This document shows, in pieces, positions 47,493 to 55,733 of a stretch of 64,000 nt of DNA. The stretch spans positions 6,426,501 to 6,490,500 of the forward strand of contig NZ_CP060404.1 in assembly GCF_014295035.1 (NCBI RefSeq). Direction: 5' to 3'. Positions within the stretch are counted from its first letter, which is position 1. Each line of letters begins with the position of its first letter. The translations under genes and the position numbers were made by a program. The notes under the pieces were generated by a model, which saw nothing but the letters and a program-made list of their open reading frames with translations, did not search any database and had not been told where the DNA came from. Source of the DNA: Streptomyces buecherae. GTDB taxonomy: Bacteria > Actinomycetota > Actinomycetes > Streptomycetales > Streptomycetaceae.

Positions 47493-48311
47493 GGCACCGC
47501 CCCCGTCCTGGTGGCCAGCGACCTGGACCGGACGCTCATCTACTCGGCCGCCGCGCTCGGGCTCGACATGCCCGACGCGCGGGCGCCGCGCCTGCTGTGC
47601 GTGGAGGTCTACCAGGCCAAGCCGCTGTCGTACCTGACCGAGACCGCCGCCGGGCTGCTCACCGAGCTGGCCTCGGCCGCCACCTTCGTGCCGGCCACCA
47701 CCCGCACCCGCGAGCAGTTCGGGCGCATCCGGCTGCCGGGCCCGCCGCCGCGCTACGCGGTCTGCGCCAACGGCGGCCACCTCCTGGTGGACGGCGAGAG
47801 CGACCCCGACTGGCAGCGCACGGTGGGCCGGGCGCTGCGCGGCGAGTGCGCCTCGCTGGCGGAGGTGCGCGCCCACCTGGTGGCCACGGCCGACCCGGCC
47901 TGGCTGCTCAAGGAGCGGGTCGCCGAGGACCTGTTCGCCTACCTCGTGGTCGAGCGCGCGCTGCTGCCCGACGGCTGGGTGGCGGAGCTGACCGACTGGG
48001 CCGACCAGCGCGGCTGGGGCGTCTCGCTCCAGGGCCGCAAGCTGTACGTGGTGCCGCGCCCGCTGACCAAGAGCGCCGCCGTCGCCGAGGTGGCGCGGCG
48101 CACCGGGGCGCGACGGGTGCTCGCCGCCGGCGACGCCCTGCTCGACGCGGACCTGCTGCTCGCCGCCGACCAGGGCTGGCGCCCGGGCCACGGCGAGTTG
48201 GCCGCCGTGGGCTGGTCGGCGCCGCACGTCAGCGCCCTCGCCGAACGCGGGGTCGCCGCCGGCGAGGAGATCCTGCGCCAGTTCCGCAAGGCGGCGGCCG
48301 ACGGCGGCTGA
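47445..48311 (+). CDS. HAD-superfamily phosphatase of the ter metabolite operon
   Basis: A 288-residue Cof-type HAD hydrolase. Motif I is ASDLDRTLIYS, motif II is VPATTRTREQF, the motif III Lys is probably in RPLTKSAAV, and motif IV is AAGDALLDADLL. It probably dephosphorylates a sugar or nucleotide intermediate. The GTG overlaps the stop of the phosphoribosyltransferase gene (GTGA), so translation is coupled. The N-terminus carries a duplicated VSASVAG, so a second GTG at 47472 could be used. Confidence 0.88.
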   Translation: MSASVAGSPVSASVAGGTAPVLVASDLDRTLIYSAAALGLDMPDARAPRLLCVEVYQAKPLSYLTETAAGLLTELASAATFVPATTRTREQFGRIRLPGPPPRYAVCANGGHLLVDGESDPDWQRTVGRALRGECASLAEVRAHLVATADPAWLLKERVAEDLFAYLVVERALLPDGWVAELTDWADQRGWGVSLQGRKLYVVPRPLTKSAAVAEVARRTGARRVLAAGDALLDADLLLAADQGWRPGHGELAAVGWSAPHVSALAERGVAAGEEILRQFRKAAADGG

Positions 48312-48454
48312 GCGGAGCGGCTGGCCGGGCCGGTGGCTGGAGCAGCCGGTTCCGCGCCCCGGCCTGGCCACCCGGACCGGGTCGGTGGCCGGAGCGGTTG
48401 GGCCGGCCGGGGCCCGCGCGCTGGCGGGCTCGCCCGCCCCGTCCCCGTCCCGGC

Positions 48455-49078
48455 TCAGCCGCGCCGCTTCCCACGGCCCGGGCGGGCCAGCCGCAGGGTG
48501 ACGAAGGCGAGGACGGCCAGGAGGGCGGCGGCGAGCACGCCCTTGGAGTAGACCGAGACGTAGTCGGAGACGTCCTCCCAGTTGTCCCCGAGGGCGTAGC
48601 CGGCCAGCACGAACGCCGTGTTCCACAGCAGGCTGCCGAGGGTGGTCAGGAGCGTGAAGGTGGGCAGCGGCATCCGCTCGACGCCGGCGGGCAGGGAGAT
48701 GAGGCTGCGGAAGATGGGGATCATGCGGCCGAAGAAGACCGCCTTGGTGCCGTGCCGGACGAACCAGCGCTCCGTCCTGTCGATGTCGGCCGGCTTGACC
48801 AGCGGCAGCCGTCCGGCGAGCGCGATCACCCGGTCCCGGCCGAGCAGCGCGCCCACCCAGTACAGGGCGAGCGCCCCCACCACGGAGCCGGCGGTGGTCC
48901 AGGCCAGCACGGCCAGCAGGTTCATGTCGCCCTGGCCGGCCGAGAAGCCGGCGAGCGGCAGGATCACCTCGCTCGGCAGCGGCGGGAACAGGTTCTCCAG
49001 CGCGATGGCGAGCCCCGCGCCCGGCGCTCCCAGGGTGTCCATGAGACCGGTTGCCCAGTCGGTGATGCGATCCGTCAT
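48455..49078 (-). CDS. DedA-family membrane protein
   Basis: A 207-residue DedA/SNARE-associated membrane protein with about five hydrophobic segments. Family motifs are ENLFPPLPSEVILPLAG and FFGRMIPIFRSLISLPAG, with the functionally important Glu and Arg residues. DedA proteins are thought to flip undecaprenyl phosphate or phospholipids. The ATG at 49078 gives the normal length. It is divergent from a sensor kinase gene 133 bp away. A second DedA protein is encoded at the right edge of the window. Confidence 0.9.
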   Translation of the reverse strand: MTDRITDWATGLMDTLGAPGAGLAIALENLFPPLPSEVILPLAGFSAGQGDMNLLAVLAWTTAGSVVGALALYWVGALLGRDRVIALAGRLPLVKPADIDRTERWFVRHGTKAVFFGRMIPIFRSLISLPAGVERMPLPTFTLLTTLGSLLWNTAFVLAGYALGDNWEDVSDYVSVYSKGVLAAALLAVLAFVTLRLARPGRGKRRG

Positions 49079-49211
49079 GCCCGAGACGCTAGAAACGCCG
49101 CCGCCCCCGGACCATGGTGTGCGCCGCCCACCCCACCTGCCGTCCGCCGCAGCCACCACCTGCGGAAATCCTCAGTGTGCCGGCCCCGGTGGGGCGGCTA
49201 GCGTGCGGGGC

Positions 49212-50480
49212 ATGGTCATGTGGGTGCGGCGTGGGCTGCGCATATCGGTGGGGCTGGTGATCGGTGGTTGCACGGCCGTGGTCAGCCTGGTGTACGCGGC
49301 GCTCAGCGGCCTGGCGCTGCTGTGCGTGTTCGTCTGGCCGCGGGTACGGCAGGCGGTGCTGCGGGCCGTGGCCCGCGGGGCGCGCCACCTGGCCCAGGTG
49401 GAGCGGCGCCGCCTGGCGTACTTCCTGGACGTCGAGATCGGCTCCTCCTACGGCGGCAGCCGGGCGCTCGGCTACCTGGCCGTGCGTTGGCTGCTCGCGC
49501 CGCTCGGCTGCCTGGTGGTCTTCTCCGCGCTGATCGGCGCCCTGTACGGGTCGCTGATCATCTGGGGCTGGCCGATGTTCCACTCGCACAACCGCGACGA
49601 GCAGGTCTACTCCTCCGTCGCCGGCATGTTCCTGCTCTTCCTCGCCGCCCAGAGCCTGTTCGGCGTCGTCGCCCTGGAGCAGCGGCTCGCCTGGCACTTC
49701 CTCGGCGCCGACCCGCGGGACGAGTTGCGCCGCCGCATCGAGGAGCTGGCCAGCAGCCGGGCCGGCGTGGTCGCCGCCGTGGACGACGAGCGCCGCCGCA
49801 TCGAACGCGACCTGCACGACGGGGTGCAGCAGCGCCTCGTGGCGCTCGGCATGCTGCTCGGCCGGGCCCGCCGAGGCCAGGACGCGGCGCGCACGCGAGC
49901 CCTGTTGGCCCAGGCGCACGAGGAGAGCCGGCAGGCGCTGGACGAACTGCGCGAGGTGGCCTGGCGGGTCTATCCCACGGTCCTGGACGAGGCGGGGCTG
50001 CGGGCCGCCCTGGAGACCGTCGCCGAGCGCGTCGGGCTACCCGTGCGACTCGACTACGGCCTCACCGCCGAGCCCGCGACGGAGGTGCGCACCGTCGCCT
50101 ACTTCGTCATCAGCGAGGCCGTGACCAACGCCGTCAAGCACTCCGGGGCGCGGCGCGTGCACATCGCCGTGACCCGCGCCCCGGCCGAGCCCGCCCCGCC
50201 CGCCCCGGTGCCGGTGGCCGCGGGGCCGCCCGGCGCGCGCGACGGGCAGCCACAGCCGGCCCCGCCCCGGCCCCCGGCCCGTACCGCCCGTGGCGCCGAC
50301 CGCGCCCCGTCCTTCGTCCTGCGGGCGCGGGTCACCGACGACGGTGCGGGCGGCGCCGACCCGACGGGCAGCGGCCTGCTCGGGCTGGCCCGCCGCGTCG
50401 CGGCCATCGACGGCACCCTGCGGGTGGACAGCCCGCCGGGAGGCCCCACCACCATCACCGCGGAGTTGCCGTGCGCGTAA
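49212..50480 (+). CDS. sensor histidine kinase with Pro-rich insertion
   Basis: A 422-residue HisKA_3-type kinase. Four hydrophobic segments lie in residues 10-155 and form a short membrane sensor. His202 is in RIERDLHDGVQQRLV. The ATPase domain has an N box, EAVTNAVKHSGA, and a G box, GSGLLGLARRV. Between them lies an insertion of about 45 residues rich in Pro/Ala (PAPPAPVPVAAGPPGARDG and on), which is unusual because it splits the catalytic fold. The stop overlaps the regulator gene by 10 bp. The signal is unknown, probably envelope stress. Confidence 0.9.
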   Translation: MVMWVRRGLRISVGLVIGGCTAVVSLVYAALSGLALLCVFVWPRVRQAVLRAVARGARHLAQVERRRLAYFLDVEIGSSYGGSRALGYLAVRWLLAPLGCLVVFSALIGALYGSLIIWGWPMFHSHNRDEQVYSSVAGMFLLFLAAQSLFGVVALEQRLAWHFLGADPRDELRRRIEELASSRAGVVAAVDDERRRIERDLHDGVQQRLVALGMLLGRARRGQDAARTRALLAQAHEESRQALDELREVAWRVYPTVLDEAGLRAALETVAERVGLPVRLDYGLTAEPATEVRTVAYFVISEAVTNAVKHSGARRVHIAVTRAPAEPAPPAPVPVAAGPPGARDGQPQPAPPRPPARTARGADRAPSFVLRARVTDDGAGGADPTGSGLLGLARRVAAIDGTLRVDSPPGGPTTITAELPCA

Positions 50481-51127
50481 TCCTGGCCGACGATTCGACA
50501 CTGCTGCGCGAGGGCCTGGTGCGGCTGCTCGCCGAGGAGGGCCACGACGTCGTCGCGGCCGTCGGCGACGCGACCGCGCTGCTGGCGGCGGTGGACGAAC
50601 ACCCCGCAGACGCGGTCTGCGTCGACGTACGCATGCCCCCCACGCACACCGACGAGGGGTTGCGCGCCGCCCTGGAGATCCGCGGTCGCCACCCCCGGCT
50701 CGGAGTGCTCGTGCTCTCCCAGTACGTCGAGAAGCGCTACGCCACCGAGTTGCTGACCGGCGAGATGACCGCCGGCGGCGGGGGCGTCGGCTACCTGCTG
50801 AAGGACCGGGTCATGCAGGTGGACGAGTTCCTGGACGCCCTGGAGCGGGTCGCCGCGGGCCAGGCGGCCTTCGACCCCGAGGTGGTACGCCAGCTCCTGG
50901 CCCGCAGCACCCACACGGACCCGCTCGCCCGGCTCACCGAGCGCGAACGCGAGGTGCTCGGCGAGATGGCGCAGGGGCACGCCAACGCCGCCATCGCGCA
51001 GCGGCTGCACGTCTCCCGCAGCGCCGTCGAGAAACACATCAACGCCATCTTCGACAAGCTGGAGCTGACCGGAACCACCGGCTACAGCCGCCGGGTGCTT
51101 GCCGTGCTCCGGTACGTGGGTAGTTAA
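50471..51127 (+). CDS. NarL/LuxR-type response regulator
   Basis: A 218-residue regulator with receiver acidic residues Asp7-Asp8, phosphoacceptor Asp52 (VCVDVRMPP), Lys in GYLLKDRV and a LuxR helix-turn-helix (LTEREREVLGEMAQGHANAAI, in the last 70 residues). The GTG lies inside the kinase gene's end (10-bp overlap), so the pair is translationally coupled. A 14-bp hairpin ends the transcript. Confidence 0.93.
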   Translation: MRVILADDSTLLREGLVRLLAEEGHDVVAAVGDATALLAAVDEHPADAVCVDVRMPPTHTDEGLRAALEIRGRHPRLGVLVLSQYVEKRYATELLTGEMTAGGGGVGYLLKDRVMQVDEFLDALERVAAGQAAFDPEVVRQLLARSTHTDPLARLTEREREVLGEMAQGHANAAIAQRLHVSRSAVEKHINAIFDKLELTGTTGYSRRVLAVLRYVGS

Positions 51128-51135
51128 GCCGGGAT

Positions 51136-51168
51136 CGCCCCGCGCGGCATGGCGTGCCGCACGGGGCG
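51136..51168 (+). terminator. terminator after kinase/regulator operon
   Basis: A 14-bp stem with one mismatch (CGCCCCGCGCGGCA / TGCCGCACGGGGCG) and a 5-base loop, 9 bp after the stop of the response-regulator gene. Confidence 0.75.
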
Positions 51169-51274
51169 CTCACTCATGGCGGCCACACCGTTCGGAGAGC
51201 GGTCGCCGCTTTCGGAGACATGCGAGGAACGAGGAACGCCGTCGCTCCGCGGGAAGTGAGAGGGAAGGGTTTCC

Positions 51275-51937
51275 ATGGCTGATTCCAAGCGTCCGGCACC
51301 GTCCAGCGCGCTGCACGCCTACGTACTGGCACACAACCCCCCACCCGACGCCGTACAGCGCGAACTCGTCACCCGGACCAGGGCCGCCCTGCCGGACCAC
51401 GCGGGGATGCAGATCGCGCAGGAGCAGGGGCCGCTGCTCGCGTTCCTGGTCCGCCTGGTCGACGCCCGCCACGTCGTGGAGATCGGCACCTTCACCGGCC
51501 TGTCCACCCTGTGCATGGCCCGGGCGCTGCCCCCGGAGGGAAAGCTCGTCGCCTGCGACGTCTCCGCCGAGTGGGCGGCGTACGGCCGCGCGGCCTGGGA
51601 GCGGGCCGACGTCGCCGACCGCATCGACCTGCGCATCGCCCCCGCCCTCCAGACGCTGCGCGCGATGCCCCCCGAACCCCATGTCGACCTGGCCTTCATC
51701 GACGCCGACAAGCAGGGCTACCTGGCCTACTGGGAGGAGCTGGTGCCCCGGATGCGCCCGGGCGGGCTGATCGCCGCCGACAACGTCTGTTACGGCGGCG
51801 AGGTCGCCGACCTGCCCTCCGCGTCCCCCAACGGCGCCGCGATCCACGCCTTCAACGAGCACGTGCTGGCCGACTCCCGGGTCGACTCGGTGATGCTGGA
51901 GGTCGCCGACGGCCTGACGCTGGCCCGCCGCCGCTAA
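51275..51937 (+). CDS. class I SAM-dependent O-methyltransferase (CCoAOMT type)
   Basis: A 220-residue methyltransferase of the caffeoyl-CoA/catechol O-methyltransferase type. Motif I is HVVEIGTFTGLSTLCMA, followed by the acidic LVACDVSAEW. VDLAFIDADKQGYLAYWE carries the metal-binding Asp, and GGLIAADNVCYGGEV the conserved Asp-Asn. The ATG has GGGAAGTGAGAGGGAA upstream. Small phenolic substrates are likely. Neighbours do not indicate a pathway. Confidence 0.9.
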   Translation: MADSKRPAPSSALHAYVLAHNPPPDAVQRELVTRTRAALPDHAGMQIAQEQGPLLAFLVRLVDARHVVEIGTFTGLSTLCMARALPPEGKLVACDVSAEWAAYGRAAWERADVADRIDLRIAPALQTLRAMPPEPHVDLAFIDADKQGYLAYWEELVPRMRPGGLIAADNVCYGGEVADLPSASPNGAAIHAFNEHVLADSRVDSVMLEVADGLTLARRR

Positions 51938-52151
51938 CCGCCGGCCCGGCCGCCCCGACCCCACCGATCCGCGGGCCCACCGCCCGCGCCGCTCGCCGCG
52001 CCGCCCCGGCCCTCGGGGGCGGCCGGCGAGCGCGCCGCGCGCGGCTAGGCTCCCATTCCAGGACGCGCGCGGCGCCGGCAACCGGCGCGACGGACATGCC
52101 GGGCGCGGGGCGCTAGCGAGGCGAGGGCGCGGGAGACGTGGAGGAGAGGCA

Positions 52152-53027
52152 GTGGTGAACGGCGCGACCGCGGGCGACACCGCGGAGGGCGGTGCCGTGG
52201 CGGGCGGCGCGACCGGGGGCCGGCAGCGGACGATGTACCAGCGGGTGGCCGCCGACCTGCGGCAGGCGATCACCGACGGGGCCTACGGATCGGGCGGCCG
52301 GCTCCCGGCCGAGGGCGACCTGGCGCGGCGCTACGGCGTCTCGCGCGGCACCGTACGACAGGCGCTCGCCGTGCTCCGCGCGGAGGGCCTGGTCACCTCG
52401 CGGCGCGGCACCCGCCGGGTCGTCCTCGGCTCCGAGGGCACGCAGAGCTTCGGCGAACTCCTCAGCTTCACCCGCTGGGCCCGCTCCGTCGACGAGGAGC
52501 CCGGCGGCCGGGTCATCTCGATCGAGCGCCACCCGGCCGACGCCACCGAACGCGAGCAGCTCCGGCTCGACAGGCAGGCCACGGTCTACCGGATGCTGCG
52601 GGTCCGTACGCTCTCCGGCCGGCCGGTCATGACCGAGCGCACGGTCTACCCGGAGCCCGTCGGCGCCCTCGTCGCCGCGCTGGACCCGGACACCGTCTCG
52701 CACACGGTGCGGCTTGAGGAACAGGGCGTCATGATCGCCGACGCGCACCACACCATCGACCTCGTACGGGCCGACGCGGACGACGCCCGGCTGCTCGGCT
52801 GCCGCCCCGGCGACCCGCTGCTGCGCGAGCGCCGCCGCAGCACCGACCCAGCCGGCACGCCCATCGAGTGGTCGGACGACCGGTACGTGCCGGGCACGAT
52901 GGCCTTCACGGTGCACAGCTCGGCCGCCACCGGCTCACTCGCCCGGCGCCGCGCCACCCCCGAGGAACCGGGCCAGGACGCGGACGCGAACCCGGGCCAG
53001 GCCCCGGCCTCGCCGCCGGCACGCTGA
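52152..53027 (+). CDS. GntR-family regulator with UTRA domain
   Basis: A 291-residue GntR/HutC regulator. The N-terminal winged helix is at about residues 28-95 (YQRVAADLRQAITDGAYGSGG, LARRYGVSRGTVRQALAVLR). A UTRA ligand domain of about 150 residues follows, with a disordered tail. The start is one of two adjacent GTGs (52152 or 52155) after GAGGAGAGG. HutC-type regulators sense sugars, amino acids or their phosphates. No adjacent target operon is evident. Confidence 0.9.
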   Translation: MVNGATAGDTAEGGAVAGGATGGRQRTMYQRVAADLRQAITDGAYGSGGRLPAEGDLARRYGVSRGTVRQALAVLRAEGLVTSRRGTRRVVLGSEGTQSFGELLSFTRWARSVDEEPGGRVISIERHPADATEREQLRLDRQATVYRMLRVRTLSGRPVMTERTVYPEPVGALVAALDPDTVSHTVRLEEQGVMIADAHHTIDLVRADADDARLLGCRPGDPLLRERRRSTDPAGTPIEWSDDRYVPGTMAFTVHSSAATGSLARRRATPEEPGQDADANPGQAPASPPAR

Positions 53028-53097
53028 GCGCACGGGCCGGCGGGCGGGTGGGCCGGGACAGCCTGGCGGGGACGGCGCGCACGTCCCCGGCGGGCGC

Positions 53098-53322
53098 TCA
53101 GCCGCAGCAGCCACCGCCGCAGCAACCGCCCCCGCCCCCGCCGCCCGTGGCGGGCGCGGGACCGCGCGAGGCGGCGCTGGTGCCGACGGCGACCGTCGAC
53201 AGCAGCTTGACCGTGTCGCCGTGCCCGTCGGGGCAGGTGGCGGGCGCGTTGGAGTCCGCCATGGGCCGGCTGAGCTCGAAGTTGGCGCCACAGGCGCGGC
53301 AGCGGTATTCGTAACGAGGCAT
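53098..53322 (-). CDS. FmdB-type zinc-ribbon protein
   Basis: A 74-residue protein starting PRYEYRCRACGANFELSRP, typical of FmdB/CxxC_CxxC_SSSS zinc ribbons. The second metal knuckle reads CPDGHG, so His may replace the fourth Cys. A Gly/Cys tail (GGGGCCGGGCCG) ends the protein and may bind metal too. The family is poorly understood, with suggested roles in regulation. It converges with the GntR gene. Confidence 0.85.
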   Translation of the reverse strand: MPRYEYRCRACGANFELSRPMADSNAPATCPDGHGDTVKLLSTVAVGTSAASRGPAPATGGGGGGGCCGGGCCG

Positions 53323-53449
53323 GCCCGCAGCCTAATCGCGATCCGCCGCCGGCCGGGCCTTCGTTCGCAACCCCGTTCGCGACCCCGTCCCGACCACGTC
53401 CCCGTCGCCTTGGCGCGGGGCGCGCGTCGCGGCCGGGCGCCGGGGCGGG

Positions 53450-54913
53450 TCAGCCGCCGGCCGCGCCGCGCTCCTCGCGGATCTCCTGCACCACCCGGGC
53501 CGCGGTCTGCCGCACGGCCTCGGTCTCGGTGAGGAAGTGCCACCAGTCGGGGTGCCGTCCCTCCAGGCCGGCGATCGCGCGGTCCAACCGCGCGACGGCG
53601 TCGTCGAGCGGGCGCGCGTGGCGCGGATCGGGGGTGTTACGCCCCGCCATGGCCAGCCGCTGCGCGTCCCGCACGGCGAACCGGGTGCGCTCCACCTCGT
53701 GCGCCTGGTCGTGGGAGACCTCGTCCAGCCGGCGCAGCCGCTCGCCGGCGGTGGACACCGCCTCGTCGGTGGTGTTGAGCAGCGCCCGCGCCGTGGACAG
53801 CAGGGCCAGCGCGTCCGGCCAGCGCTGCTCGTCGCGGGCCGCCCGCGCCTCGGCCAGCTTGGCCTCGGCCTGCGCCACCGCGTGCGCGGCCTGCTCGGGC
53901 ACGGGCTGGAGGTCCTGCCAGCAGGCGGCGCTGTAGCGCCGGCGCAACTCGCTGAGCACCGGCTCGACGCCCGCGGCGCGCGTGGTGATGGCCTCGGCCC
54001 GGGTACGCAGCGAGACCAGCCGCTTGTCGATGTCGGCGGCGGTCGCCGGCAGCCGCTCGGCCTCCCCGCGCACGGCCTCGGCCGCGCGCAGCACGTGATC
54101 GGCGCGCCGGATCGTCTCCTGTACGCCGTGCTGCCCGGCGCCCTGGTTGAGCTTGGTCAGCTCGGGCGAGAGCGCGGCGAGCCGGGCCGCCAACTCGTCG
54201 GCCCGCAGCCCGGAGGCCCGCACCGCGTCCAGCGCCTGGGTGGCGGCCAGCAGCGCCTGCCGGGCCCGCTCGACGGCCGGCGCCAGCCGGGCCAACTGCG
54301 TCTCGGCCGTACGCAACAAGGGCGCCAGACCCTCGGCGAACCGGTCGAGGTCACCCTTGGCGCGCTCCAGCTCGGCCTTGGCCCGCGTCAGTTCGGCGCG
54401 GGCGCGGGAGGCGGCGGAGGCTTCCAGGTCGTCGCGGTCCAGGTCGTGCGAGTCGACGGCGTTGATGTAGTCGTGGCTGGCCTGGTCGATGCGCTGGCCG
54501 AGCGCCGCGAAGTCGCTGATGGCCCGGCGCGCGGCGGGGGAGTCGTCCACGGCCGCGATCGTCTCGATGGAGATCCGCAGGTCCCGCTGGGCGGTGTCCA
54601 GCTCGTAGAACGCGGCGGCGGCGGCGTCCTTCGCCGCCTGCGCGTCGGCCCGCTGGCTCTCGCCCCGCCCGAACCAGCGCCGCGTCCCACCCCCGGTGAA
54701 CGACCCGGCCAGCGCAGCCAGCACCAGCGGCACCGGCAGCGCGACGAGCACGAGGACGTCCCCGGCCGCGCGACGGGTGGTGGTGGGGGTTACGGCGGCG
54801 GGGGCCCCGGTGGCCGGGCTGGTCACGGAGGTCGGGGCGGCGGCGCGGGCGGGCGGCCGGCCATGAAGCAGGCGACGTACTAGCCGTACAGACTGCGCGG
54901 TGGTCGCCGTCAC
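53450..54913 (-). CDS. membrane-anchored coiled-coil protein of unknown function
   Basis: A 487-residue protein. A short Ser/Thr/Pro-rich N-terminus is followed by one hydrophobic segment (VLVLVALPVPLVLAALAGSF, about residues 52-71). Then come some 400 residues of Ala/Arg/Glu-rich helices with heptad patterns, such as RAELTRAKAELERAKGDLDRF and AQAEAKLAEARAARDEQRW. A C-terminal block, EGRHPDWWHFLTETEAVRQT, is conserved-looking. There is no catalytic motif. The GTG at 54913 has GGGAGAGG. Family resemblance to actinobacterial coiled-coil envelope proteins is my only lead. It lies beside tRNA-Val. Confidence 0.75.
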   Translation of the reverse strand: MTATTAQSVRLVRRLLHGRPPARAAAPTSVTSPATGAPAAVTPTTTRRAAGDVLVLVALPVPLVLAALAGSFTGGGTRRWFGRGESQRADAQAAKDAAAAAFYELDTAQRDLRISIETIAAVDDSPAARRAISDFAALGQRIDQASHDYINAVDSHDLDRDDLEASAASRARAELTRAKAELERAKGDLDRFAEGLAPLLRTAETQLARLAPAVERARQALLAATQALDAVRASGLRADELAARLAALSPELTKLNQGAGQHGVQETIRRADHVLRAAEAVRGEAERLPATAADIDKRLVSLRTRAEAITTRAAGVEPVLSELRRRYSAACWQDLQPVPEQAAHAVAQAEAKLAEARAARDEQRWPDALALLSTARALLNTTDEAVSTAGERLRRLDEVSHDQAHEVERTRFAVRDAQRLAMAGRNTPDPRHARPLDDAVARLDRAIAGLEGRHPDWWHFLTETEAVRQTAARVVQEIREERGAAGG

Positions 54914-55152
54914 TACCCTCTCCCGATGAATCGCCCCAGGCCCGAATGCCATTCTCCCACCCGTTAGGGACGAACACACGGGTCGGATAGTTCGCGCCCC
55001 ACCACGCCGATCTGAGCCCTCCAGGCCGCTCGCTTCCCTCCCCGGCCCTCGGCCTCGGCGCCCCCGCCGCCCCACCGACCGGAGCCCGCGTCCTCAGGGG
55101 CACGAGTTTGCGAGTACGGGGCCGGGTCGGGGTAGGCTGTCGGCGCGTACCA

Positions 55153-55224
55153 GGGCGCATAGCTCAGCGGTAGAGCGCTGCCCTTACAAGGCAGATGTCA
55201 CAGGTTCGATCCCTGTTGTGCCCA
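55153..55224 (+). tRNA. tRNA-Val (anticodon UAC)
   Basis: A 72-base cloverleaf. The acceptor stem is GGGCGCA/TGTGCCC with one G-T pair. The anticodon stem CTGCC/GGCAG encloses loop CTTACAA with anticodon TAC (55185-55187), which reads GTA valine codons. The T arm has ACAGG-TTCGATC-CCTGT. Discriminator A is followed by CCC, so CCA is not encoded and must be added. Confidence 0.95.
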
Positions 55225-55733
55225 CCCAGCCGGCCTGGTCCTTCCTCGCGAGACCGCGAGAGGGGCCGGGCCGTCAGTGTTTTCCGGGCCCGGTGGCGGG
55301 GCACGTCGGCCGAGGTGTCGGCGGTCGGGTTCGACGGCGCCTGCGAGCCGCCTCCGCTAGGCCCCGCCGGGGCCCTCCGGAACCGGGCTCCGAGGCGGCG
55401 TCGGACGGCCCCGGTCGGTCGCCGGGATCGTCCACGGAGCGCATACTTCAAGCCCACTCGCGCGGAGCATGTTTGACGCCACGTCAACAACAAGAGTGCG
55501 GGGGCGTCTTCACTCGTACGAGTGTTCTTCGGCGCCCAAGAATCGTTCTTGCATGCTGTCTCGGCACGGCTCGCCGCTAGCGTGGCCCGTCTGTCACCCC
55601 AGTTGCCGATGGCGTGAAATCGACGTCGGCGAGCACCAGGCACCGGCACCAGGCGTACCCGTGCCAGGGCGGCAGGTCAGGCGGACATGGGGACCTCAGC
55701 ATGGGCTGTGACCATCAACGAAGGACGGCGGCG
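55225..55733. other. spacer between tRNA-Val and STAS gene
   Basis: About 510 bp without a gene. The first 200 bp are GC-rich. The part from 55440 to 55600 is AT-richer and holds three close inverted repeats, described separately. tRNA genes are frequent integration sites, but I see no integrase or direct repeat of the tRNA 3' end nearby. Confidence 0.5.
55473..55550. promoter_or_regulatory. cluster of three palindromes
   Basis: Within 78 bp lie TTGACG-CCA-CGTCAA (55473-55487), the perfect 14-bp palindrome CACTCGTACGAGTG (55511-55524) and AAGAA-TCG-TTCTT (55538-55550). They have different sequences, so two or three regulators may act here. The downstream gene is the STAS protein, 184 bp away. 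I cannot match any of them to a known Streptomyces regulator box with confidence. Confidence 0.5.

Noticed and set aside
55153..55733. Integrated element at the tRNA-Val gene
   Set aside because: No integrase, no repeated tRNA 3' end and no foreign-looking genes follow. The downstream STAS/snpR/snpA genes look native.
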